From NCBI GenBank assembly GCA_023428915.1, contig JAEYWL010000004.1:1-25397 (forward strand): 25,397 nucleotides of DNA, written 5' to 3'. A program made the translations under genes and the position numbers. Below the pieces are notes generated by a model. It was not told the DNA's origin and ran no database searches. It saw only the letters and a list, made by a program, of their open reading frames with translations. The stretch comes from Verrucomicrobiota bacterium. GTDB taxonomy: Bacteria; Chlamydiota; Chlamydiia; Chlamydiales; JAEYWL01. How positions within the stretch are numbered: position 1 is the stretch's first letter; each line of letters opens with the position of its first letter. Below are positions 7,444-14,580 of this stretch, piece after piece.

Positions 7444-9132
7444 ATGAGAAACAAATTGGGGTTTTTTGCCTCACTAAGCCTGCTGTGCTTCTCAGCTCTC
7501 TTATGGGCTGGATGCTCATCTAATTGCGGATACAACGACTGCTGCCCGCAGCCATGCCAAGAGTCAACACCAGTGTGCGCACCAGCGCCATGTGCTGCTC
7601 CATGTGCACCAGTATGCGCACCAGCTCCACACCCATGTGCACCAGTATGCGCACCAGCTCCAGTTTGCTGCCCGCCAAGAGCATGCTGTCCAGCTCCGCA
7701 TCCATGTGCACCAGTATGCTGCCCAGCTCCAGCTTGCGCACCTGCATGCTGCCCGCAAGTTAACATGCATGGCAGAAACGGCAGCGAAATCTGCACAGAC
7801 GGTGTAATCGTTTCCGCTTCTCAACCTACGCTCTGCATCCTCGGAGACAACTATGCACTTGACCTGACAGTTAAAGCATGTGTTGATGTATGCCACGTTG
7901 AAGTTAATGCAATGCTGCCAGATGGCGTTTCTTTAGTTAGAAGCGAACCTCCTGTTGCTAAGCAATCAGAAGGAGCTATCCACTGGACATTTGACAAAAT
8001 GAGAAAAGGCGAGATTATAAAGAATCGCGTTATTCTACGTGCTGATCGCGAAGGCGACCTGTGCGTTTGCTTCTGCGTAACAGCAGTACCAGTTCAGTTC
8101 TGCAGCGTGCTATGCGCGAAGCCTGTACTAGAATGCCATAAGTGCGGTCCAGAAGAGGCTTGCCCAGGCGACCCAATTCACTACACTATGACTGTTACAA
8201 ACAGAGGTACATGCCCAGCTGAAGAAGTTGTGTTAACTGACCTAGTTCCAGATGGCTTAGTCCATGAGAGCGGCCAGCGCACATTGATCTACAAACTCGG
8301 CACAATTGAGCCATGCCAAACAAAAACTGTTAATGCATGCTTTACAGCCGAAAAACGCGGCAAAATTTGCAACACTATCAATGTTACAGCTTGCAATGCT
8401 AACCCAACAAGCTGCCAGTGGTGCACAAACATTTGCAAAGAATGCGTAGAGATCACAAAAGTCGGTCCTAAAGAAGTGCCGATCGGCAAAACAGCTGATT
8501 ACCAAATCACAGTCTTCAACCCAGGCGATAAGTCATTGACAGATGTGATCGTAACAGACAATGCTCCTTCTGCTACTTCTATCGTAGAAGCTAAAGGTGC
8601 AATGGTTAGCGGCAATCAAGCTGTTTGGAGATTCAATGAGCTGAAGCCAGGCGAAAAACAAAGCATGGTTCTAACATTGACAACTTGCACACCTGGCTAC
8701 TTTGTTAACAAAGTATGCGTAGATGACTGCCAGCGCTGCACAGCTTGCGCTGAGTGGGGTACACGTTGGAAAGGCCGTCCTGCTTTGAATATCTGCATGG
8801 AAGAATCAGAAGATCCAATCTGCATTGGCCAGTACAACACATACACAATCCATGTTGTTAACCAAGGTTCTGAAGAAGATTCTAACGTTAACGTAGTGGT
8901 ACGCTTCCCTGCTGAAATTCAACCAATTTCTGCTTATGGCGCAACACCAGGCCAAGTAAGCGGTCAAACTGTTACATTTGCTCCAATAAAAATCCTTGGA
9001 TCAAGACAGACAGTTGAATTCAGAATCGAAGCACAAGCTAAATCTTCTGGCGATGCTCGCATCAAACTAGAAGTAAGCTCTGATGCAATTAAGACACCTA
9101 TCACACAAGATGAAAGCACAATCGTGAACTAA
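7444..9132 (+). CDS. omcB: OmcB, large Cys-rich outer-envelope protein
   Basis: OmcB is the major disulfide cross-linked protein of the chlamydial outer envelope; in Chlamydia it also acts as an adhesin. It has 562 residues. Residues 1-23 are a signal peptide. The following WAGC resembles a lipobox but has Trp at -3, so lipidation is doubtful. Residues 44-104 are a Cys-Pro-Ala repeat region (CAPVCAP, CCPAP). The rest holds several DUF11-type beta-sandwich repeats, visible as YTMTVTNRGTCPAEEVVLTD, ITVFNPGDKSLTDVIVTD and IHVVNQGSEEDSNVNVVV, with many Cys pairs. A strong ribosome binding site (CAAGGAG) precedes the ATG. The gene ends the locus before a strong terminator. The repeat region takes the place of the basic N-terminal region of Chlamydia OmcB, as I recall it. 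Confidence 0.92.
   Translation: MRNKLGFFASLSLLCFSALLWAGCSSNCGYNDCCPQPCQESTPVCAPAPCAAPCAPVCAPAPHPCAPVCAPAPVCCPPRACCPAPHPCAPVCCPAPACAPACCPQVNMHGRNGSEICTDGVIVSASQPTLCILGDNYALDLTVKACVDVCHVEVNAMLPDGVSLVRSEPPVAKQSEGAIHWTFDKMRKGEIIKNRVILRADREGDLCVCFCVTAVPVQFCSVLCAKPVLECHKCGPEEACPGDPIHYTMTVTNRGTCPAEEVVLTDLVPDGLVHESGQRTLIYKLGTIEPCQTKTVNACFTAEKRGKICNTINVTACNANPTSCQWCTNICKECVEITKVGPKEVPIGKTADYQITVFNPGDKSLTDVIVTDNAPSATSIVEAKGAMVSGNQAVWRFNELKPGEKQSMVLTLTTCTPGYFVNKVCVDDCQRCTACAEWGTRWKGRPALNICMEESEDPICIGQYNTYTIHVVNQGSEEDSNVNVVVRFPAEIQPISAYGATPGQVSGQTVTFAPIKILGSRQTVEFRIEAQAKSSGDARIKLEVSSDAIKTPITQDESTIVN
7573..7755 (+). repeat. Cys-Pro-Ala coding repeats in omcB
   Basis: Tandem degenerate repeats coding CAPVCAPAP and CCPAP units. 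The 20-mer starting at 7603 is repeated exactly at 7636 (33-base period) and partly again from 7705. Such repeats can gain or lose units by slippage, so the length may vary between strains. Confidence 0.75.
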
Positions 9133-9154
9133 TTCTTGCTATAGGTTCTTTGCT

Positions 9155-9188
9155 AAAGGCGATCCCCTAGGGGATCGCCTTTTTTTTT
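9155..9188 (+). terminator. Strong intrinsic terminator of the omc locus
   Basis: aaaggcgatcccc (9155-9167) pairs perfectly with ggggatcgccttt (9170-9182) around a 2-base loop, followed by an unbroken T-run to 9188. This is the clearest Rho-independent terminator in the window and ends omcB transcription 22 bases past the stop codon. Confidence 0.95.
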
Positions 9189-9310
9189 ATTCATGCCTTA
9201 GCCTGCCAATCCTATGCGTCAAAACAAAGACCAGCCGCGAATGCGGCCAAAGCATGTAGCCCAAATGTGAGCTCAATGTCGTCAAAATAAGCAATAATTG
9301 GTCCAAGAAG

Positions 9311-9353
9311 CACATGGTTTACATTTTAACTTAGTCACATAGTTTACACTTTT
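9311..9353 (+). repeat. IS left end, doubled repeat
   Basis: Copy 1 (9311-9328, cacatggtttacatttta) and copy 2 (9336-9353, cacatagtttacactttt) differ at three positions and lie 25 bases apart. Both are inverted relative to the pair at 10139-10180. The paired arrangement suggests two transposase binding sites per end. Confidence 0.75.
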
Positions 9354-9379
9354 GTGGCATAATTTGTTTTTCGTTTAGG

Positions 9380-9417
9380 TTTGATAATGCCTCCCCCCAT
9401 GGGGGGAGGCGATCAAA
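9380..9417. repeat. Palindrome inside the IS
   Basis: gcctcccccc (9389-9398) pairs with ggggggaggc (9401-9410), and an outer tttgat / atcaaa (9380-9385 with 9412-9417) extends the hairpin past small bulges. It lies just past the transposase stop in the direction of its transcription. No T-run follows, so if it terminates transcription it is an unusual terminator. Confidence 0.65.
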
Positions 9418-9418
9418 T

Positions 9419-10111
9419 TTAAATTTTAATTCTTCCTGGTCTTCTTTCGAATTCTATTTTATTGTCTCCGATTATTCCCAAATATATTGGTCCGTAATAG
9501 GCTTTTAATGCTAGTCCTTCTTGTATTAGACCTATTGGCTCACCTGCAAATACTCTTCCAACATAGATTTCTCTGCATTTCCAACTCATTTTTCCACACT
9601 TTTTTACTTTCCCTACTTTAAAATCATTAGAGTATTCGGGAGACCCATCCTTTAAAATCTATGCACCAAATTTCGTTTGATGCATTGCAAGAGCTAAGGG
9701 GATTTGTTCTTTCTGCTAGTCGTTTTCGTAATTTTCTCTTCTTTACTAGACCATGACTATTAAATATATTTTCTGCAGTAGTTAAAGAGGGCCATTTAAT
9801 ATCTGGTTTATTATTTATTAGGTACCCCAATACCTTTTTTGGCCCCCATCTAGGCCACTCATATTTAACTTTTAGTAATTCATCTTCAATACAGCTTTTA
9901 GTCTTATGGGCTGGTTTTTAGGCGCTCTGCTTTGATCAATCAACCCCTCAGGTCCATATTTCTCATATCTATCGAGCCACTTATAACCGCAAGGTCGACT
10001 AATATCAAATTGTCTACACAAGTCAGAGAAGGTAAACTTTCCTTCTTGTAGTCTTTCTATAAATAACTGTCTTTGATCTTCCACTTTAGTTTTTCTCCAA
10101 GCCACAACCAC
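9419..10111 (-). pseudogene. IS481-family transposase, frameshifted and internally deleted
   Basis: Three pieces in different minus frames make one broken transposase. The N-terminal helix-turn-helix part (10111 to about 9900) reads LCRQFDISRPCGYKWLDRYEKYGPEGLIDQSRAP. After a -1 shift near 9895-9900, frame two continues with EWPRWGPKKVLGYL and ends at NEIWCIDFKGW, the first catalytic Asp of the DDE core. That frame stops at 9627. The C-terminal domain resumes in a third frame, with YVGRVFAGEPIGLIQEG and YYGPIYLGIIGDNKIEFE, and stops at 9419. Little of the DDE core lies between, so the second Asp and the Glu are lost. An intact relative would be roughly a hundred or more residues longer. Inactive. 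Confidence 0.85.
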
Positions 10112-10138
10112 CTAATTTTAAAAGAGATAGTATAGCAT

Positions 10139-10180
10139 AAAGTGTAAACTATGTGGTTGGGTTAAAGTGTAAACTATGTC
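10139..10180 (-). repeat. IS right end, doubled repeat
   Basis: aaagtgtaaactatgt occurs twice, at 10139-10154 and 10164-10179, again with a 25-base period. It is the inverse of the left-end pair. Both copies here are identical over 16 bases, so this end is better preserved than the left. Confidence 0.8.
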
Positions 10181-10203
10181 CCTGGGTCGGACCCCGGCAA
10201 AAG

Positions 10204-10229
10204 CGGCGACGAGTCGCCGCACTCCAAAT
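10204..10229. repeat. Dispersed palindromic repeat, copy 2
   Basis: A perfect 8-bp stem (gcggcgac, 10203-10210, with gtcgccgc, 10213-10220) with a 2-base loop, followed by actccaaat. The same 26-base block occurs at 250-275 with two changes. It lies just outside the right end of the IS. Confidence 0.7.
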
Positions 10230-10357
10230 CTCAATAAAAACCTTAGATAACGTCAATAAAAAGATATGCGTAAAAGTATGTTTGTGCCTTTGTTCATTTT
10301 TCACAGCTTGCTAGGGAACTCTAGATCCCATAGTCCCGCAGGCCCGTAGATTAAATG
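10230..10357. other. Intergenic, no recognised content
   Basis: A 128-base stretch between the dispersed palindrome and a possible gene fragment. I see no open frame, hairpin or promoter that can be supported. With the IS and the fragment it forms a region of genome debris. Confidence 0.4.
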
Positions 10358-10549
10358 TTAAGTATCAATAAGAAAAGCTTCATCAATGCTATAGACACCA
10401 TTTGCTGCGAAACGATTGAAACCATAAGGCTCAATCTGCGTGACACCGCCGCGTGAACAAAGAAACCCGGCAGGGGCTGCTTCATTAACATATTTGGGGA
10501 ATTCAGCTTTCCAAGCAGCTAATAATACTTTTAAACATAAAAATTGCAA
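10358..10549 (-). pseudogene. Unrecognised fragment, 63 codons
   Basis: A minus-strand frame whose product has balanced protein-like composition (KAEFPKYVNEAAPAGFLCS, then QIEPYGFNRFAANGVYSIDE) and ends ...AFLIDT. The upstream side is AT-rich and lacks a ribosome binding site. It is more likely the C-terminal remnant of a larger gene than an intact small gene. I do not recognise the family. Confidence 0.3.
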
Positions 10550-10614
10550 ACTAAATATTATTAAAATTGAAATAAAAATTTTTAAAACTTAACTCATTAA
10601 CCACTTAATATTAA

Positions 10615-10642
10615 TTGCGTTTTAAAAACTTCTCTTTACAAT
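10615..10642 (+). promoter_or_regulatory. Candidate promoter of the YcaC-like gene
   Basis: A -35-like ttgcgt (10615-10620), a 16-base spacer and a -10-like tacaat (10637-10642) lie 34 bases before the start codon, in very AT-rich DNA. This is a plausible sigma-70-type promoter by inspection only. Confidence 0.4.
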
Positions 10643-10676
10643 CAGGTTTAAAATATCCATTAAAAAAGAGGTCTCT

Positions 10677-11297
10677 ATGCCAGAATTTCAGTATAAAAGA
10701 TTAGAAAAAGAAAACGCTGCGTGCCTGTTGGTGGATCATCAATCGGGGCTTATCTCCTTGGTACAAGACTTTTCTCCTGCCGAATTCAAAAACAATGTGC
10801 TGGCTTTAGCGGCTTGTGCCAAGTATTTCAAACTCCCTACTATTTTAACAACTAGCTTCGAAAGCGGCCCTAACGGCCCTATAGTTCCTGAAATCAAAGA
10901 GCTATTTCCCCAGGCGCCTTACATTGCGCGGCCCGGCAATATCAATGCCTGGGATAATGAGGAGTTTGTGCAAGCCGTTAAGCAAACAGGAAAGAAGCAA
11001 TTAATCCTCGCCGGCGTGGTTACTGAAGTATGCGTGGCCTTTCCTGCATTATCCGCCATAGAAGCAGGATTTGATGTATTCGTTGTGACAGATGCTTCAG
11101 GCACATTTAATGAAGTCACACGCCACGCAGCCTGGAGCCGCATGACTGCCGCCGGCGTGCAGCTCATGAATTGGTTTGGAGTAGCCTGCGAGCTGCATCG
11201 GGATTGGCGCAACGATATTGAGGGCCTGGGCGCCTTGTTTTCGGAATATATTCCCAATTACCGCAATCTCATTACCAGCTACATGGCAAAAAAATAA
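10677..11297 (+). CDS. ycaC: YcaC-type isochorismatase-fold hydrolase
   Basis: A 206-residue cysteine hydrolase of the isochorismatase-like fold. Visible are ACLLVDHQSGLISLVQD (catalytic Asp at D20), SFESGPNGPIVPE, APYIARPGNINAWDNE (R85 where relatives often have the catalytic Lys), LAGVVTEVCVAFPALSAIEAG (nucleophile C119) and WFGVACELHRDWRND. The sequence follows E. coli YcaC, as I remember it, almost throughout and in length. The physiological substrate of YcaC is not established. The start has an upstream AAGAGG. The gene has its own promoter candidate and a downstream hairpin, so it is probably monocistronic. The closeness to a gammaproteobacterial protein and the position beside an IS suggest horizontal transfer. 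Confidence 0.9.
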   Translation: MPEFQYKRLEKENAACLLVDHQSGLISLVQDFSPAEFKNNVLALAACAKYFKLPTILTTSFESGPNGPIVPEIKELFPQAPYIARPGNINAWDNEEFVQAVKQTGKKQLILAGVVTEVCVAFPALSAIEAGFDVFVVTDASGTFNEVTRHAAWSRMTAAGVQLMNWFGVACELHRDWRNDIEGLGALFSEYIPNYRNLITSYMAKK

Positions 11298-11315
11298 GGG
11301 AAATAGTTATTCATC

Positions 11316-11336
11316 CCCGTGCCTTTCGGGCACGGG
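11316..11336 (+). terminator. GC-rich hairpin after ycaC
   Basis: cccgtgcc (11316-11323) pairs with ggcacggg (11329-11336) around a 5-base loop, 19 bases past the stop. No T-run follows, so termination is uncertain. It is likely the 3' end structure of the ycaC message. Confidence 0.5.
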
Positions 11337-11377
11337 CGCGTAATTATGGGTAATAGGATGCAAGCAAGGAGGTAAAA

Positions 11378-13108
11378 ATGTTAACAGACTTTAATAACCT
11401 TGTTGAAAATTTGGAAAAATTGCAGTTTCACGACTTACAACAACCGGTAAATAGGCTGCAAGAACTTCTAAATACCCCCCTTACAGCTGCAAGCACAACA
11501 GTAGCCCTCCAACAACTGGAGGCCATTAATAAGTATTGTTGTGCGCAAACGCAGCACGCTAAAATGCCCTCCCCGCTTGTAAAACTGGCAGCATCAGAAA
11601 AAGATACCTTTCGGAAAGGCCTTGCTGCAAAAGTAAATAAATGCTCTTTAGACCTTGCCATAAGGCTTAATGGCATAATCCTGCTGGACCATGGCATGCA
11701 CACGCAGCTTCTTCCAAAAAACCAGGAGATTTTAAAAGCCTATTGGTTTCTTAAGGACAGCCAGGGAGTGGTATGCATTCGATTTGAAGGCCCTGAATCC
11801 AGCGAGCTCTATGCAGGCCGAAAAGCGCTTAACAGAAACAGCCAGCTTTGTTCCAACGCCCCTTTGATTAGTCTTTCTGCGGACATGGCCTTTAAGTTTT
11901 CCCCCGAACGCCTCTATTCCGCTTCAGTAGCTGTTCCCGATACCTTTCAACAAGCCTTCGGCTACTTTCTTATAGGCGAACTTTTGCAGCTGCCTCGGAT
12001 GATGTCTAAAGCCAAAATGAAGATTGAGCAAGAAATGTACTGGCGCAATCAAATGCTTCCGGTCAGGTTAGCCTCAATGGAATTATTGCAAATATTGCTG
12101 GATGAATCCCCTTTTCTAAATCACCCTGCTCTGCGGAATATTCAAAAAGACCATTACAGGCTAATTGACAGGGTGATTAGCGAGATTTTAAGAGCTTACC
12201 CTGATAAAATCGCAGAATTACAGCCAATTATCCATAAGCTTTTCCTGCATCCGTTTTTCCCTGCATCGGCGATTATGCGCATTAAAATACACTCAAAAAC
12301 ACATTTACATGAAACAGCCGCTTTTTATGAACCTATCCGTCCGATTAAAGAATTCGAAAGCCGGCTGGGCTTTAATGACAAAGAAACAGTGTATATTTTT
12401 ATTAATGAGCATCCCTTGTTAATGCATTGCATTTTAGCTGCTGAACATGGAAAACCCCTCCCTTCTAGATTGACCCTTCCACAGCTCTGCGTCATTGTGC
12501 GCTTAAGCAAAAGGTACGGTTTTACTGCAGCCTTTCAAAATGCTGCACGCAGCCTCTCGCAAAAAATTGCCAAACATCTGCAAAAACCTGAAACCACCTC
12601 GGCCCTTAAAAAATATTATGCCCTTCTATGGTTTGCGGGGTGTGAAATACAAGATTCTGTGCTGCAAAATTTTGCTTTCCAAGCAATCCTTGCATTAGCA
12701 AAAACTAAAAACGAAGCAGCTAAAGTATTATTGGGACGCATTTTGCTCACATTCCCTCAAATTACTCTTGAAAAACCGCCAATTGATTTTTCCCTTGAAC
12801 TCTATTGCTGTTTAAAAGCAGCCCAGCATCTGGTTTTGGAATTTAAGGAGTATTATAAATCCTTGCAGGACACCACTTGCACAAAAAAGAAAACTGTTAT
12901 GGATACGTTATTTGCAACTGAAGAGTTTCAACCCCTCTTAAAACAAATTCGGGAAATATTGGCATTGGAAGCTAAAGTTAAAATGCAAGAACTGGGTAGA
13001 GAAGAGCATGTCGAAGAAACAAACCGGCCAAGCCCCAGAAAGCATACTTCGCTGCCGCATTCGGTAAAAAATTTTATTACAAACTGCACCAAAGTTGCCC
13101 AAAGATAA
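11378..13108 (+). CDS. Unrecognised 576-aa protein
   Basis: I do not recognise this protein. It is cytoplasmic-looking: no signal peptide and no membrane segment, and it is largely helical and Leu-rich. The start is well supported by a near-perfect AAGGAGGT just before the ATG. The region about 345-405 (VYIFINEHPLLMHCILAAE, then LTLPQLCVIVRLSKRYGFTA, then AFQNAARSLSQKIAKHL) loosely resembles the second half of a BTB/POZ fold (length-of-site, then LA-x-KYGF helix). That would fit the eukaryote-like effectors of amoeba-associated chlamydiae, but the likeness is weak. The polar C-terminus (EEHVEETNRPSPRK) looks disordered. The stop abuts the palindromic element at 13109. Confidence 0.7.
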   Translation: MLTDFNNLVENLEKLQFHDLQQPVNRLQELLNTPLTAASTTVALQQLEAINKYCCAQTQHAKMPSPLVKLAASEKDTFRKGLAAKVNKCSLDLAIRLNGIILLDHGMHTQLLPKNQEILKAYWFLKDSQGVVCIRFEGPESSELYAGRKALNRNSQLCSNAPLISLSADMAFKFSPERLYSASVAVPDTFQQAFGYFLIGELLQLPRMMSKAKMKIEQEMYWRNQMLPVRLASMELLQILLDESPFLNHPALRNIQKDHYRLIDRVISEILRAYPDKIAELQPIIHKLFLHPFFPASAIMRIKIHSKTHLHETAAFYEPIRPIKEFESRLGFNDKETVYIFINEHPLLMHCILAAEHGKPLPSRLTLPQLCVIVRLSKRYGFTAAFQNAARSLSQKIAKHLQKPETTSALKKYYALLWFAGCEIQDSVLQNFAFQAILALAKTKNEAAKVLLGRILLTFPQITLEKPPIDFSLELYCCLKAAQHLVLEFKEYYKSLQDTTCTKKKTVMDTLFATEEFQPLLKQIREILALEAKVKMQELGREEHVEETNRPSPRKHTSLPHSVKNFITNCTKVAQR

Positions 13109-13239
13109 TAGACTTCTTGCGTAATTAGCTTTGCTTGAAAAAATTGAAGTTTTTTGAGCAGATTTATCGAAAAATTTTGAGAGCATATGAATACATAAGG
13201 GCAATTTTGGCAAGCAAATGTAATTACACAAGAAGTCTA
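13109..13239. repeat. MITE-like imperfect palindrome, copy 1
   Basis: A 131-base non-coding element with long terminal inverted repeats: tagacttcttgcgtaatt at the left against tagacttcttgtgtaatt read from the right, continuing less exactly to ttgctt. The core contains ttttttgagcag and gaaaaattttgagagcat, both also found in the element at 17234-17399, which has the same ends and an extra internal segment of about 35 bases. It starts directly after the preceding stop codon, and ATAA occurs on both sides (13105-13108 and 13240-13243), possibly a short target duplication. It could be a non-autonomous mobile element, and as RNA it would fold into a long hairpin. Confidence 0.75.
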
Positions 13240-13288
13240 ATAAATAACTTGGCATCCCGATTGCATAGTACAGTCGATGAGGTGTACT

Positions 13289-14506
13289 ATGCAAAACTGG
13301 GAAATAGCAGGTTTTTTACCCTATGTTGACTTGAATGTGAAAGAACCTATCCATATAGGTCCTATCGCTTTTTCTTCCAATAAAATTGAAGAAAATACTG
13401 CCTCTTATGCTTTTCTTAAGGAGCAATCCACCTGTATTTTTATAAATAATTCTGTCGCTCAAGAACTTAAAGAATTGCTGATGGTGGATGGCATTTATTT
13501 ATTATATTTTGCAGCTGTATATAAGGAGCTATACCTGGACTGGCAAATTATGCCTTTTAATTCTTTTACCTATTTAGTTACGGCTAAAGAGGCTGAGATT
13601 TTTCAGGGAAATGCTTATTTTCTTACACATGTAGCAATCGAGGAAATTCCACCCGACGTTTTGATAGGGCTAGGTGGAGCCTTGCAGACAGTGTACTGCC
13701 AACCAAACACGCAATCTGCTGATTATAAAGAATTTAAGCGTATAATTCGAGCGATCAGGTTTTTTGTTGACCATTTCTTTGAAAAATTTCATAACATGCT
13801 GGACGGCAGGAACTTCCACGAAAGATTTTTTGAACCTGAGAATATCCTTTTTTTAACTGCCAGCTTTGAAGCTCTCTTCGATATTTCTGCAGAAAACTCT
13901 GCCTCGGATTTTAAATTCAAATTACGGCCTCTACTGCATCTTAAGTATGGCAAACCTATTGAAATCTTTTGGAAATGGGTGGATGGCTTATACAGACTTA
14001 GGCAGCAAATTGTCCATGTAGGGACCATTCCGGATGAAACGTTCACGCTTAACCGCAATTTTGTCATCACTTACTCTTTCTACGCAGTTAAGCTTTTTAT
14101 TTATGCCGTTTACTATAAACTGTTTAAATTACACATGGCCGATAGATCTAACACCGGACAGTTTTACCCTCCCCACTTCAAAAACTTAAATCCTGAAGAA
14201 CTCCTGGTGTACTTATGGCCAGAGAAAGAGCTATTATTGCATATTTCTCTCTTAATGGACCAGGTCGTTCGCGATCCGGAAAACCGCGAAGCGCAAATTG
14301 ATCTCGAATTTTTGACGGGTCTTTACCATTTTATGCTGGCCCGTTATGGCAAAAATGGCCGTGAAATCGATGGGCTAACCTTCCAACCCGATCAGGTTAA
14401 AGAGATTGAAATTCCTTTAAAAAATATTCAACAGCACTCTAATAAAATCCGCGCTCATCTCCCTGAACACTTTTGCGAAATCATCGAAGAACGCCTCGCC
14501 TCCTAA
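13289..14506 (+). CDS. HEPN (Apea-like) domain protein
   Basis: A 405-residue protein from the ATG at 13289, which has GAGGTG a few bases upstream; an in-frame ATG at 13277 would add four residues but lacks that spacing. The N-terminal half is unrecognised. The middle (about residues 185-285) looks like an Apea-type HEPN domain: ILFLTASFEALFDI, then a second helix and GLYRLRQQIVHVG. That segment contains the R-x4-H motif at about R238-H243 that is catalytic in HEPN RNases. The following YSFYAVKLFIYAVYYKLF is a hydrophobic helix. HEPN proteins act in toxin-antitoxin and abortive-infection systems, but no partner antitoxin is evident. The C-terminal ~110 residues are unrecognised. An RNase role is inferred from the motif alone. 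Confidence 0.65.
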   Translation: MQNWEIAGFLPYVDLNVKEPIHIGPIAFSSNKIEENTASYAFLKEQSTCIFINNSVAQELKELLMVDGIYLLYFAAVYKELYLDWQIMPFNSFTYLVTAKEAEIFQGNAYFLTHVAIEEIPPDVLIGLGGALQTVYCQPNTQSADYKEFKRIIRAIRFFVDHFFEKFHNMLDGRNFHERFFEPENILFLTASFEALFDISAENSASDFKFKLRPLLHLKYGKPIEIFWKWVDGLYRLRQQIVHVGTIPDETFTLNRNFVITYSFYAVKLFIYAVYYKLFKLHMADRSNTGQFYPPHFKNLNPEELLVYLWPEKELLLHISLLMDQVVRDPENREAQIDLEFLTGLYHFMLARYGKNGREIDGLTFQPDQVKEIEIPLKNIQQHSNKIRAHLPEHFCEIIEERLAS

Positions 14507-14580
14507 AAGGAAAAAAATCACACTTTAGCCTTTCTTCTTTTGGCTTTCCCTTCTGCTTTTAATTGTGTTATTCTAATGGT

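Larger units (their letters stand above)
9300..10193 (-). mobile_element. Decayed IS481-family insertion sequence
   Basis: A transposase pseudogene lies between inverted ends. Each end starts with ggtcc and carries two copies of a TnpA-site-like repeat (cacatagtttacactttt) spaced by exactly 25 bases: 9311-9328 and 9336-9353 on the left, 10139-10155 and 10164-10180 inverted on the right. The transposase has lost most of its catalytic core and is frameshifted, so the element cannot move itself. Since both ends survive it might still be moved by a related transposase in trans. No target duplication could be identified with confidence. Confidence 0.8.

Noticed and set aside
7504..7515. OmcB considered as a lipoprotein because of WAGC after the signal peptide
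   Set aside because: The -3 position is Trp rather than the usual Leu/Val/Ile, and chlamydial OmcB is not known to be lipidated. Noted only as a possibility.
7573..7755. Repeats considered as a CRISPR array
   Set aside because: The repeats are in frame, degenerate and code for Cys-Pro units; there are no uniform repeats with unique spacers.
7320..7896. Several minus- and plus-frame ORFs over the omcB repeat region
   Set aside because: They arise from the low-complexity repeats, have no start context, and conflict with the clear omcB reading frame.
13135..13329. 64-codon plus frame across the first palindrome
   Set aside because: It runs through the palindromic element and out of frame into the HEPN gene, with no start context.
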